The translations under genes and the position numbers were made by a program. 41,755 nt of DNA from assembly GCA_030429105.1 (NCBI GenBank), contig JAUIDE010000030.1:1-41755 (forward strand). Reading direction: 5' to 3'. The notes under the pieces are model-generated. The model searched no databases, had not been told where the DNA came from, and worked only from the letters and a program-made list of their open reading frames with translations. This document shows, piece by piece, positions 24,456 to 32,257 of this stretch. The stretch is from Alphaproteobacteria bacterium (lineage in GTDB: Bacteria; Pseudomonadota; Alphaproteobacteria; Rhodobacterales; Rhodobacteraceae). Within the stretch, counting starts at the first letter, position 1. The number at the start of each line of letters is the position of its first letter.

Positions 24456-24866
24456 TTAACGCTTCAGAATCTCCCGAAGCGTTCGCTTCAGCGCCGCCGC
24501 CTTCGCAGGCGAAAGCGCCCGCGCCTCATGCGCCCGCGCCTCCGCCACCAATCCTTCCGCGAGCGCGAGCCCCTCGGGCGTGAGCGAGACGGAAACGCGC
24601 CGCCGGTCAGCGGCGTCGTCCGCGCGCCGGACAAGGCCCTGCGCCGCGAGCCGGTCCACCGTCCGTGTCATCGTCGGCTGTTTCGCGAGGCACGCCTCCG
24701 AAAGCTCCCCGATCGTCAGCGCCGCATCCGGATAGAGCGAGGCGAGAATCCGCCAGGTCGAGACGGGCACGCCCCGCGAGGCGAGCCAGCCGTGGAACTC
24801 CGCCGAAAGCGCGGCGCTCGCCTGCGCGGCGAGATAGAGGAGATAGTCGTCGGTGAAGCGGCCCAT
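24456..24866 (-). CDS. MarR family transcriptional regulator
   Basis: A 136-residue winged-helix regulator. Residues about 30-100 form the DNA-binding part: 'VSTWRILASLYPDAALTIGE' then 'CLAKQPTMTRTVDRLAAQGLV' (recognition helix) and the wing 'RRADDAADRRRVSVSLTPEG', a textbook MarR pattern (DxRxxxxxLT). It is divergent from the NicX-like dioxygenase gene across 75 bases that contain an inverted repeat suited to a MarR dimer (24889-24915). In Pseudomonas the nicotinate genes are also controlled by a MarR protein (NicR), so a local repressor role answering to an aromatic ligand is plausible. Identity as NicR is inference only. Confidence 0.9.
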   Translation of the reverse strand: MGRFTDDYLLYLAAQASAALSAEFHGWLASRGVPVSTWRILASLYPDAALTIGELSEACLAKQPTMTRTVDRLAAQGLVRRADDAADRRRVSVSLTPEGLALAEGLVAEARAHEARALSPAKAAALKRTLREILKR

Positions 24867-24888
24867 GCCGCGATCCTACCGCAAGAGA

Positions 24889-24915
24889 ATGAAATTGCAT
24901 CCTATGATTTTTCAT
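24889..24915. promoter_or_regulatory. probable MarR operator and dioxygenase promoter
   Basis: The arms ATGAAA (24889-24894) and TTTCAT (24910-24915) form a perfect inverted repeat with a 15-base spacer in the marR/dioxygenase spacer, the only AT-rich stretch there. TATAAC at 24915-24920 would serve as the -10 of the dioxygenase gene, adjoining the right arm, so a bound dimer would block transcription. GGAGGAG at 24930-24936 is the ribosome site. Confidence 0.5.
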
Positions 24916-24941
24916 ATAACCTTCGGGTCAGGAGGAGCGCC

Positions 24942-25976
24942 ATGCTGACGGACCGGATCGAACCCGCCTGGATCGACGCGTTCGAGGAGGTTTTCTCGCT
25001 CTGCCGCATCCGGCCGGAGGAGCAGGTCGTCATCCTCTCCGAATCGCAGTCCCGCCCGCTCACGCGGCATCTGGCGGAGCTGGCGCTGGCGCGGATGAAG
25101 GTTCCCTTCTTCAAGCTGGAGGTTCCGACGCCGCCCTCCCCCGCCGGGCCGGTGATGCGCTCCACGGGCGCCTCTCTGGCGCTGACGGGGCAGGCGCTGG
25201 CCGTGCGCACGCTGGCCGCCGCGAATGTCGTGATCGACCTGACGCTCGAAGGGTTGATGCATGCGAAGGAGACCGGCGAGATCCTGAAGAGCGGCGCCCG
25301 GATCATGAACGTCTCCAACGAGCATCCGGAGGCGCTGGCGCGCACCGTGCCGACGCCGGAGCTGCGGGAGCAGGCGAAGGAGGCGGTGGCGCGGTGCCGG
25401 GCGGCGAAGGCGATGACGGTCCGCTCCGCCGCCGGGACCGACCTTCGCGTGAACATGGAAGGGGCGGCGACCGTCGGCGTCTGGGGCTGGACGGACCGGC
25501 CGGGGACGCTGGCGCACTGGCCGGGGGGGATCATCGTCTCCTTCCCTAAGGCGGGGTCGGTCGAGGGGCGGATGGCCTACCGGCCGGGGGACGTGAACCT
25601 GACCTTCAAGCGCTATTTCGAGAGCGCGGTCGATCTGACGCTCGAGAACGACTACGTGACGAAGATCGAAGGGTCCGGGGCCGACGCCGCGCTGATGCGG
25701 GACTATTACGCCGCCTTCGGGGAGAGGGAGGCCTACGCCGTCTCCCATGTCGGCTGGGGCTTCAACCGGGGCGCTCGCTACGAGGCGCTGACGATGTATG
25801 ACCGGCGGGAGACGAACGGGACGGAGCTGCGCGCCGTGGCGGGCAACTTCCTCTTCTCGACCGGGGCGAACGAGTTCGCCGGGCGGTTCACGCGGGGTCA
25901 TTTCGACCTGCCGATGATGGGCTGCGACATCGCGCTGGACGGGGTTCCGGTGGTCGCCTCCGGGCGGCTCGTCTGA
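24942..25976 (+). CDS. NicX-like ring-cleaving dioxygenase (M29 aminopeptidase-related fold)
   Basis: A 344-residue protein of the family shared by 2,5-dihydroxypyridine 5,6-dioxygenase (NicX) and M29-like 'leucyl aminopeptidases'. NicX opens the pyridine ring with O2 and a mononuclear iron. The iron ligands of P. putida NicX, as I recall them, are H265, H318 and D320; here H269 (in 'AVSHVGWGFN') and the pair H320-F-D322 (in 'RGHFDLPMMGCD') fall at nearly the same positions, which favours dioxygenase over peptidase. The ATG has a strong ribosome site. It is divergent from a MarR gene and followed by an alpha/beta hydrolase, the order expected for a NicX-NicD pair. The true substrate is unknown; a CoA-linked or different N-heterocycle is possible. 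Confidence 0.75.
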   Translation: MLTDRIEPAWIDAFEEVFSLCRIRPEEQVVILSESQSRPLTRHLAELALARMKVPFFKLEVPTPPSPAGPVMRSTGASLALTGQALAVRTLAAANVVIDLTLEGLMHAKETGEILKSGARIMNVSNEHPEALARTVPTPELREQAKEAVARCRAAKAMTVRSAAGTDLRVNMEGAATVGVWGWTDRPGTLAHWPGGIIVSFPKAGSVEGRMAYRPGDVNLTFKRYFESAVDLTLENDYVTKIEGSGADAALMRDYYAAFGEREAYAVSHVGWGFNRGARYEALTMYDRRETNGTELRAVAGNFLFSTGANEFAGRFTRGHFDLPMMGCDIALDGVPVVASGRLV

Positions 25977-25988
25977 CCTATTCGGGGA

Positions 25989-26061
25989 GATTTCCATGGA
26001 AATCGAAGTCATGTCCCTGAAAAACAGAGATAAAATAGTTAACGCGCCGGAATCTGGCGCG
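25989..26061 (+). promoter_or_regulatory. promoter-operator region of the hydrolase operon
   Basis: The 115-base gap after the dioxygenase gene is AT-rich. It holds a perfect 16-base palindrome GATTTCCATGGAAATC (25989-26004), a -10-like TAAAAT (26031-26036), and a stem CGCGCC-N7-GGCGCG (26043-26061) in the leader. No clear -35 was found. The layout suggests a regulated promoter separate from that of the dioxygenase. Confidence 0.4.
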
Positions 26062-26091
26062 ACGGACCGCACGGCGAAGGGAGCCTGAGAC

Positions 26092-26862
26092 ATGCCCATT
26101 CTGGCCGGGATCGACTATGAGGAGGCGGGGAGCGGCCCCGCCGCCATTTGCCTGCACGGCATCGGCGGGGACGCGACGAGCTTCGCGCCGCAGCTCGGCG
26201 CGCTGCCCGCCCGCGTAATCTCCTGGTCGATGCCGGGCTATCGCCAGTCCCTGCCGGGCAAGCTGACCTTCGGCGGGCTTTCCGGCGCGCTGGAGCGGTT
26301 CATGGACGCGCTCGGGCTCGACGACGCGCATATCGTCGGCCATTCGATCGGCGGCATGATCGCGCAGGATTTCGCGCTCCGGCATCCCGCCCGCGTCCGC
26401 TCCCTCGCGCTGATCGGCACGACGCCGGCCTTCGGCGGCAGGGACCCGAGCTTCGCCGAAGCCTTCCTGAAGGACCGGCTCGCGCCGCTCGACGCCGGCA
26501 TGAGCATGGCGGAGATGGCCCGCGCCGCGGCGCCGCTCGTCTGCGGGCCGGACGCGCCGCCCGAAGTTCACGAAGCGGTGGAGCGGCCGATGGCGAACGT
26601 GCCGGAACCCGTCTGGCGGGACATTCTCGCCTGCCTCACCACCTTCAACCGGCGGGAGGAGACGGGGAAGCTGACCATGCCCGCCTGCCTCATCGCCGGA
26701 ACGGAAGACAGGAACGCCCCGGCGAAGACGATGGAGAAGATGGCCGCCGCCATGCCGGACGCCGAATATCACCTGATCGAGGGCGCCGGCCACATGATCA
26801 ACCAGGAAGCGCCGGAGAAGGTGAACGCCATCCTCTCCGCCTTTTACGGGAGGCTCGCATGA
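26092..26862 (+). CDS. alpha/beta hydrolase (NicD / enol-lactonase-like)
   Basis: A 256-residue alpha/beta hydrolase with 'CLHGIGGDATSF' as oxyanion loop (20-31), nucleophile elbow G83-H-S85-I-G, acid D206 in 'GTEDRNAP' and base H234 in 'GAGHM'. The complete triad and size match NicD (N-formylmaleamate deformylase) and 3-oxoadipate enol-lactonases. Lying after a NicX-like dioxygenase, it could hydrolyse the ring-cleavage product, by analogy with the NicX-NicD steps. The family has many activities, so this stays an inference. Its stop overlaps the next gene's start (ATGA). Confidence 0.82.
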   Translation: MPILAGIDYEEAGSGPAAICLHGIGGDATSFAPQLGALPARVISWSMPGYRQSLPGKLTFGGLSGALERFMDALGLDDAHIVGHSIGGMIAQDFALRHPARVRSLALIGTTPAFGGRDPSFAEAFLKDRLAPLDAGMSMAEMARAAAPLVCGPDAPPEVHEAVERPMANVPEPVWRDILACLTTFNRREETGKLTMPACLIAGTEDRNAPAKTMEKMAAAMPDAEYHLIEGAGHMINQEAPEKVNAILSAFYGRLA

Positions 26863-28139
26863 ACAAGCCCGTGCAGGTGAAGACCGCAACCGGCGATGCG
26901 CCGATCTTCGAGCCGGAGGCCTGGGGCCTCACGCCGAAACAGGCCGAACTGACCGCCCTCGCCCGTTCGCTCGCCGCCAAGAACTTCGCCCCCCGCGCGG
27001 CGGAGATCGACCGGGAGGCGCGGTTCCCGACCGAGAATTACCGGGACATGGCCGAGGCCGGCCTCCTCGGAATCTGCATTCCGGAGGATCAGGGCGGGCG
27101 CGGCGCCGACCTCAAGACCTACATGCTCACCGCGGCGGAGATCGGCCGCTATTGCGGGGCGACGGCGCTGACCTTCAACATGCATGTCTCCTCCTGTCTC
27201 TGGACCGGGGCGCTGCTCGACGCGCTGGAGATCGCCCCGGCCCTCCGCGCCGATCACGAGGAGAAGCGGAAGCTGCACTACGCCCGCATCGTCCGGGAGG
27301 GGAAAATCTACGCCCAGCCCTTCTCCGAGGGCGGCGCGGCGGCGGCGGGGTTCAAGGCCTTCGGCACCACCGCGCTGAAGGTCGATGGCGGCTGGCGGAT
27401 CACGGGGAAGAAGATCTTCGCCTCCCTCTCCGGCCATGCCGACTATTACGGCGCGCTCTGCACCGCGCTCGACCACCCGGACGAAGACCCCTCCCGCCGC
27501 AACACGATGTATCTCGCCGTTCCGGCGGACGCCGAGGGCGTGGAGGTTGTCGGCGAGTGGGACCCGCTGGGCATGCGCGGCACCGTCTCCCGCACGCTCC
27601 TCTTCAAGGACGTGTTCGTGGGGGAGGATGCGCAGCTCATGCCGCGGGGAATCTACCCCGAGGCGGCGACGCGCTGGCCGCACATGTTCATGACGCTGAC
27701 GCCGACCTATATGGGCATCGCGCAGGCGGCCTATGACTTCACGGTGAAATATCTCCGCGGCGAGGCGCCGGGGACGCCGCCGGTGAAGCGGCGGATGTAT
27801 CCGACCAAGCAGCTCGCCGTCGCCGAGATGCGGGTCAAGCTGGAACAGGCCAAGGCGCTCTGGTTCGCCGCGATTTCCGAGGCGCGGCCCGATCCTTCGA
27901 AGGACAGCCTCATGCGCGCCTGGGCGGCGCAGAACACGGTGATGGAGACGGCGAACGCCCTCGCCGCGCTCGCCATCCGCACCTGCGGCGGACAGTCCAT
28001 GCTCCGCTCGCTCCCCCTCGAACGCCTCTATCGGGACAGCCGCTGCGGCTCGCTGATGCTGCCCTGGACGGCCGAACTCTGCATGGACATGCTGGGCAAG
28101 GCCGCGCTCTACGAGCGGGGCGAGACGGATGAGGAGTGA
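26859..28139 (+). CDS. acyl-CoA dehydrogenase-fold flavoprotein, atypical active site
   Basis: A 426-residue member of the acyl-CoA dehydrogenase superfamily: helical N-domain (25-150), beta middle domain ('DGGWRITGKKIFASLSG', 176-192) and C-terminal helices with 'CGGQSMLRSLPLERLYRDSR' (376-395). The segment after RDSR reads L-M-L-P-W-T at 399-404 where ordinary members have Y-E-G-T with the catalytic glutamate. The alternative glutamate of the isovaleryl-CoA type (helix G, near M276) is also missing, and the middle-domain loop is 'SEGGAAAAG' without the usual serine-aspartate. It may therefore be an oxygenase or another flavin enzyme of the fold rather than a normal dehydrogenase. GGGAGG precedes the overlapping start. 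It lies between a hydrolase and a CoA ligase in one operon. Confidence 0.82.
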   Translation: MNKPVQVKTATGDAPIFEPEAWGLTPKQAELTALARSLAAKNFAPRAAEIDREARFPTENYRDMAEAGLLGICIPEDQGGRGADLKTYMLTAAEIGRYCGATALTFNMHVSSCLWTGALLDALEIAPALRADHEEKRKLHYARIVREGKIYAQPFSEGGAAAAGFKAFGTTALKVDGGWRITGKKIFASLSGHADYYGALCTALDHPDEDPSRRNTMYLAVPADAEGVEVVGEWDPLGMRGTVSRTLLFKDVFVGEDAQLMPRGIYPEAATRWPHMFMTLTPTYMGIAQAAYDFTVKYLRGEAPGTPPVKRRMYPTKQLAVAEMRVKLEQAKALWFAAISEARPDPSKDSLMRAWAAQNTVMETANALAALAIRTCGGQSMLRSLPLERLYRDSRCGSLMLPWTAELCMDMLGKAALYERGETDEE

Positions 28140-29625
28140 CGAGGGGTTCGACGCCCGGATCGACCTCTGGCCCGCGCGCGCCGCGGCGGAGGCCCCTTCG
28201 AGCCCGGCGATCCTCTTTCGTGGCGAGACCTGGAGCTACGAGGCCTTCGCCCGGCGGATCGACGATCTGGCCGAGACGCTGGAGGCGATCGGCCTGAGGC
28301 GGGGGGACCGGGTCGGCTGGCTCGGGCTCAACCATCCGAAGGTCTTCACCCTCCTCTTAGCCTGCGCCCGGCTCGGCGCCGTGCTCGTCCCCTTCAACTG
28401 GCGGCTGGCGGCGGCGGAGCTGGCGCGGATCGCGGAGGATTGCGGGCCGCGGCTCATTCTCCATGACGAGGAATTCGCGCATCAGGCGGCGGCGCTCGCC
28501 GGGCCGGGGCGCGTCATCGCCCATCATGCCCGGGCGATCCCGCCGCTGAAGCACGATCCGGAGCCGCCGGCGCCGGAGGAGGGGCAAGAGGCGCCGCTCC
28601 TCATCGTTTACACCTCGGGGGCGACGGGGCGGCCCAAGGGCGCCGTCCTCCCCGTCCGGGCCGTGGCGGCGAACGCGGCGATGAGCGTCGCGGCGCATGG
28701 GCTGACGCGGGAGAGCCGGGCGCTCGTCGTCCTCCCTTTCTTCCATGTCGGGGGGCTCAACATCCTGCCCACGCCTTCCTTCTCCATCGGCGCGGCGGTG
28801 GAGATCCATGAACGGTTCGAGCCGGCGGCGGCGCTCGCGGCGCTCGCCGGGGGCGTCACCCATGCGATCATGGTGCCGACGGTGATGCAGGCGATCATGG
28901 CGCAGCCCGGCTGGGCGGCGGCCGACCTCTCCCGCCTCCGCGCCCTCTCCATCGGATCGACCGACGTGCCGCGGGAGATCATCGCGGCGGTCCACGCGCG
29001 GGGCGTGCCGATGCCGCAGATCTATGGCGCGACCGAGACGGGCCCCTTCGCGATATATCAGACGGTTGCGGACGCGATGGAGACTCCCGGCTCCATCGGC
29101 CGCCCCGGAACGCTCTGCGAGATCAGGCTGGCGCGGCCCGACGGCTCCGAGGCGGCGCCGGGCGAGCCGGGGGAAATCCTCGTGAAGGGCCCGAACATCC
29201 TCTCCGGCTACTGGCGGAACGAGGCGGAGACGGTGCGCGCCATCGTCGACGGCTGGTTCCATACCGGGGACGTCGCGGTGCGGGACGAGGCGGGGCTCTT
29301 CTGGTTCGCGGACCGGATCAAGCATGTCGTGATCTCGGGCGGGGAGAACATCTATCCGGCGGAGCTGGAGCGGGTGCTCCGCCCGCATCCGAAGGTGCGG
29401 GAGGTGGCGGTGGTGGGCCGGCCCGACCCGAAATGGGGCGAGGTGCCGGTGGCCGTCATCGCCCCGCGGGAGCCGATGACGGAGGCGGAGGCGCTCTCGG
29501 CCTTCAACGGCGTCCTCGCCCGCTACAAGCATCCCCGCGCGGTGGTCTTCGTCGATGCGCTGCCGCGGAACGCGATGGGGAAGGTCGTGGCGGCGGAGGT
29601 GCGGGCGATGATCGGGGCCGGGTGA
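28129..29625 (+). CDS. AMP-forming acyl/aryl-CoA ligase (ANL superfamily)
   Basis: A 498-residue adenylate-forming ligase that activates a carboxylic acid as acyl-AMP and then as CoA thioester. Motifs in order: P-loop YTSGATGRPKG (161-171), 'VLPFFHVGGLN', the A5 motif 'YGATETGPF', 'GWFHTGDVAVRDE', the hinge 'DRIKHVVISGGENIYP', and the catalytic lysine K485 in 'PRNAMGKV'. The set is complete. The specificity is not evident; medium-chain, malonate-like and aromatic acids are all possible. It overlaps the flavoprotein gene by 11 bases and closes the operon. Its role may be to activate the acid produced by the hydrolase. Confidence 0.88.
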   Translation: MRSDEGFDARIDLWPARAAAEAPSSPAILFRGETWSYEAFARRIDDLAETLEAIGLRRGDRVGWLGLNHPKVFTLLLACARLGAVLVPFNWRLAAAELARIAEDCGPRLILHDEEFAHQAAALAGPGRVIAHHARAIPPLKHDPEPPAPEEGQEAPLLIVYTSGATGRPKGAVLPVRAVAANAAMSVAAHGLTRESRALVVLPFFHVGGLNILPTPSFSIGAAVEIHERFEPAAALAALAGGVTHAIMVPTVMQAIMAQPGWAAADLSRLRALSIGSTDVPREIIAAVHARGVPMPQIYGATETGPFAIYQTVADAMETPGSIGRPGTLCEIRLARPDGSEAAPGEPGEILVKGPNILSGYWRNEAETVRAIVDGWFHTGDVAVRDEAGLFWFADRIKHVVISGGENIYPAELERVLRPHPKVREVAVVGRPDPKWGEVPVAVIAPREPMTEAEALSAFNGVLARYKHPRAVVFVDALPRNAMGKVVAAEVRAMIGAG

Positions 29626-29627
29626 GG

Positions 29628-29657
29628 CCTGCGCACACGCTGTGCAGGGGGTTTATA
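29628..29657 (+). terminator. possible terminator after the CoA ligase operon
   Basis: A stem of 5 bp (GCACA-CGC-TGTGC) extended by CCT/AGG with a 2-base bulge starts 3 bases after the stop codon and is followed by GGG-TTTATATAT. The T-run is short and interrupted. It is the best intrinsic-terminator candidate before the structured repeat that follows. Confidence 0.4.
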
Positions 29658-29720
29658 TATCTGATTTCGTTTTATAACCGGAGAGCCGGTAGAAAAATGG
29701 GCGTCGCGCGCCGCTCGCAT

Positions 29721-29880
29721 CTTGGCCCGGTCGACCAGACCGGGCCGCGGCCTCCCTCCCCCCAGGGAGGCCGCATCGCGACGGCTCAAGACGTGCAACC
29801 GTCAAAGTTCCTGACGCCATAAAGCACGCGGTCAAGCCCGCCCAAGGCGGCCCCCCGAGGGAGGTCGCGGCCCTCCGCGC
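29721..29880 (+). repeat. structured intergenic repeat, copy A (upstream of maeB)
   Basis: This is the main content of the 359-base ligase/maeB spacer. The core (29721-29823) matches the reverse complement of 32313-32414 with eight substitutions and one single-base gap by hand alignment; the rest, to about 29880, is more weakly similar. It contains a 7-bp stem CCCGGTC-GACCA-GACCGGG (29726-29744), an 11-bp stem GCGGCCTCCCT/AGGGAGGCCGC with a C6 loop (29747-29774), a 5-bp GACGG/CCGTC stem, and the word AGTTCCTGACGCCATAAA (29806-29823) shared exactly with copy B. It lies 95 bases after the CoA ligase stop. Confidence 0.85.
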
Positions 29881-29984
29881 GCCGCCCGGCGCCCGGATTG
29901 CGCGCCCTTCCGCCCGCCTTTATAACCCGGCCTCCCCGCAGGAAGCGCCCGCAGACAGGGCCGCGCGCGGGGCGGGGAGGCCTG

Positions 29985-32240
29985 ATGTCCGACAGATCGC
30001 AGCTCGACGAAGACGCGCTCGCCTATCATTTCCTCGCCCCGGCGGGGAAGGTCGGCATCGTCGCCACCAAGCCGATGGCGACGCAGCGCGACCTGTCGCT
30101 GGCCTATTCGCCCGGCGTCGCCGCCCCCGTCCGCGCCATCGCGGCGGACCCGGAGGCGGCGTTCGACTATACGAGCCGTGGCAACATGGTCGCCGTCATC
30201 TCCAACGGCACCGCGATCCTCGGCCTCGGCGACCTCGGCGCGCTGGCCTCGAAGCCGGTGATGGAGGGCAAGGCCGTGCTCTTCAAGCGCTTCGCGGACG
30301 TGAACGCCATCGACCTCGAGCTCGACACGAAGGACGCGGACGAATTCTTCAACGCCGTCAGGCTGATGGGCCCCTCCTTCGGCGGCATCAACCTGGAGGA
30401 CATCAAGGCGCCCGACTGTTTCATCATCGAGCAGCGCCTGCGCGAGACGATGGACATTCCGGTCTTCCATGACGACCAGCACGGCACGGCGATCATCTGC
30501 GTCGCCGGGCTCATCAACGCGCTGCACCTGACCGGGCGGCGGATCGGGGAGGCGCGGATCGTCGTCAACGGCGCCGGCGCGGCCGGAATCGCCTGCGTCG
30601 AGCTGGTGAAGTCGCTCGGCGCGAAGCCGGAGAACTGCCTCCTCTGCGACACGAAGGGCGTCGTCTTCCAGGGGCGGGAGGACGGCATGAACCAGTGGAA
30701 ATCCGCCCATGCCGCGCCGACGGAGGCGCGCACGCTGGCCGACGCGATGAAGGGGGCGGACGTCTTCCTCGGCGTCTCCGCCAAGGGGGCGGTGACGGCG
30801 GAGATGCTGGCCTCGATGGCGCCGAAGCCCATCGTCTTCGCCATGGCGAACCCCGACCCGGAGATCACGCCGGAGGAGGCGGCGGCGATCCGCGGCGACG
30901 TCATCATGGCGACCGGGCGCTCGGATTATCCGAACCAGGTCAACAACGTGCTCGGCTTCCCCTTCATCTTCCGCGGCGCGCTGGACGTGAACGCGCGCAC
31001 GATCAACGAGGAGATGAAGATCGCCGCGGCGGAGGCCCTCGCCATGCTTGCCCGGGAGGATGTGCCGGATGAAGTGGCCGCCGCCTATGGCCGCCGCCCC
31101 GTCTTCGGGCCGGATTACATCATCCCCGCGCCCTTCGACCCGCGGCTCATCCACGTCATCCCCCCCGCGGTGGCGGAGGCGGCGATGAAGAGCGGCGTCG
31201 CCCGCCGGCCGATCATCGACATGGAGGGCTACGCCCGCGCCCTCCGCGCCCGGCTCGACCCGACCGCGAACATGCTGGAAGCCCTCGCAGCCCGCGCCCG
31301 GCGGGAGCGGAAGCGCGTCGTCTTCGCCGAGGGGCAGGACGAGCGCGTGCTCCGCGCCGCCGTCGCCTGGGCGCGCGGCGGCTATGGCGAGGCGGTGGTC
31401 GTCGGGCGGGAGGACGAGGTGGCGGAGATGCTGGCGAAGGCCGGGCAGGCCGACGCCCTCGGCGAGATCGAGGTGGTGAACGCCGAGACGACGCCATACC
31501 TCGCCGATTACGTCGCTTCGCTCTACGCCAAGCTCCAGCGCCGCGGCTTCCTGGAGCGGGACTGTTTCCGCCGCGTGGCGCGGGACAGGCACATCTTCTC
31601 CGCCTGCATGCTCGCCGCCGGCCATGCCGACGCGATGGTGACCGGCGTTTCCCGCAAATCCTCGGTGGTGCTGGACGATATCGGCCGCGTCTTCGACACG
31701 CGGCAGGGGCGGAAGGTCGTCGGCGTCTCCGCCGTGCTCGCGCGGGGGCGCACCGTGCTCGTCGCCGATACGATGGTGCACGAGATGCCGACGGGGCCGG
31801 AACTGGCCGACATCGCGGAGCAGGCCGCCCGCGTCGCCCGCCGGCTCGGGCTCGACCCGCGGGTGGCGCTCCTCTCCTATTCCACCTTCGGCTATCCGAC
31901 TTCGGAACGCTCCAGCAACCTCCGCGAGGCGGTGAAGCTGCTGGAGGCGCGCGGCGTTGATTTCGAATTCGACGGGGAGATGGCGGCGGACGTGGCGCTC
32001 GACCCGGCGGCGATGGCGGCCTACCCGTTCTGCCGCCTCTCGGGCCCCGCCAACGTCCTCGTCATGCCCGCCCGCCACTCCGCCTCGATCTCCACCAAGA
32101 TGCTCCAGCAGCTGGAGGGGACGACCGTGATCGGCCCGATCCTGACCGGGATCGAGAAGCCGGTGCAGATCTGCTCGATGGGCGCGACCGTATCCGACAT
32201 CCTCAACATGGCGATCATCGCGGCGACCGAGGTGGGGTAA
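29985..32240 (+). CDS. maeB: NADP-dependent malic enzyme with C-terminal phosphotransacetylase-like domain
   Basis: This 751-residue enzyme decarboxylates malate to pyruvate with NADP+. The malic N-terminal domain (about 15-145) has 'DLSLAYSPGVAAPVRAI' and the metal-binding 'FHDDQHGTA'; the NAD domain follows with 'VVNGAGAAGIACVEL'. The last third (about 430-751) is a PTA-like domain ('RVVFAEGQDERVLRAA', 'SYSTFGYP'), which in MaeB proteins is thought to be regulatory. GGGGAGG precedes the ATG at 29985; the frame is open 29 codons upstream but into a GC-rich non-family stretch. It is flanked by inverted repeat copies A and B. Confidence 0.95.
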   Translation: MSDRSQLDEDALAYHFLAPAGKVGIVATKPMATQRDLSLAYSPGVAAPVRAIAADPEAAFDYTSRGNMVAVISNGTAILGLGDLGALASKPVMEGKAVLFKRFADVNAIDLELDTKDADEFFNAVRLMGPSFGGINLEDIKAPDCFIIEQRLRETMDIPVFHDDQHGTAIICVAGLINALHLTGRRIGEARIVVNGAGAAGIACVELVKSLGAKPENCLLCDTKGVVFQGREDGMNQWKSAHAAPTEARTLADAMKGADVFLGVSAKGAVTAEMLASMAPKPIVFAMANPDPEITPEEAAAIRGDVIMATGRSDYPNQVNNVLGFPFIFRGALDVNARTINEEMKIAAAEALAMLAREDVPDEVAAAYGRRPVFGPDYIIPAPFDPRLIHVIPPAVAEAAMKSGVARRPIIDMEGYARALRARLDPTANMLEALAARARRERKRVVFAEGQDERVLRAAVAWARGGYGEAVVVGREDEVAEMLAKAGQADALGEIEVVNAETTPYLADYVASLYAKLQRRGFLERDCFRRVARDRHIFSACMLAAGHADAMVTGVSRKSSVVLDDIGRVFDTRQGRKVVGVSAVLARGRTVLVADTMVHEMPTGPELADIAEQAARVARRLGLDPRVALLSYSTFGYPTSERSSNLREAVKLLEARGVDFEFDGEMAADVALDPAAMAAYPFCRLSGPANVLVMPARHSASISTKMLQQLEGTTVIGPILTGIEKPVQICSMGATVSDILNMAIIAATEVG

Positions 32241-32257
32241 GGGCGCCCGAGCGGAGC

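Noticed and set aside
29832-32078. A 748-codon open frame antisense to maeB
   Set aside because: It is a product of GC-rich third positions; its translation is arginine/histidine-rich low-complexity sequence, while the opposite frame encodes a complete malic enzyme.
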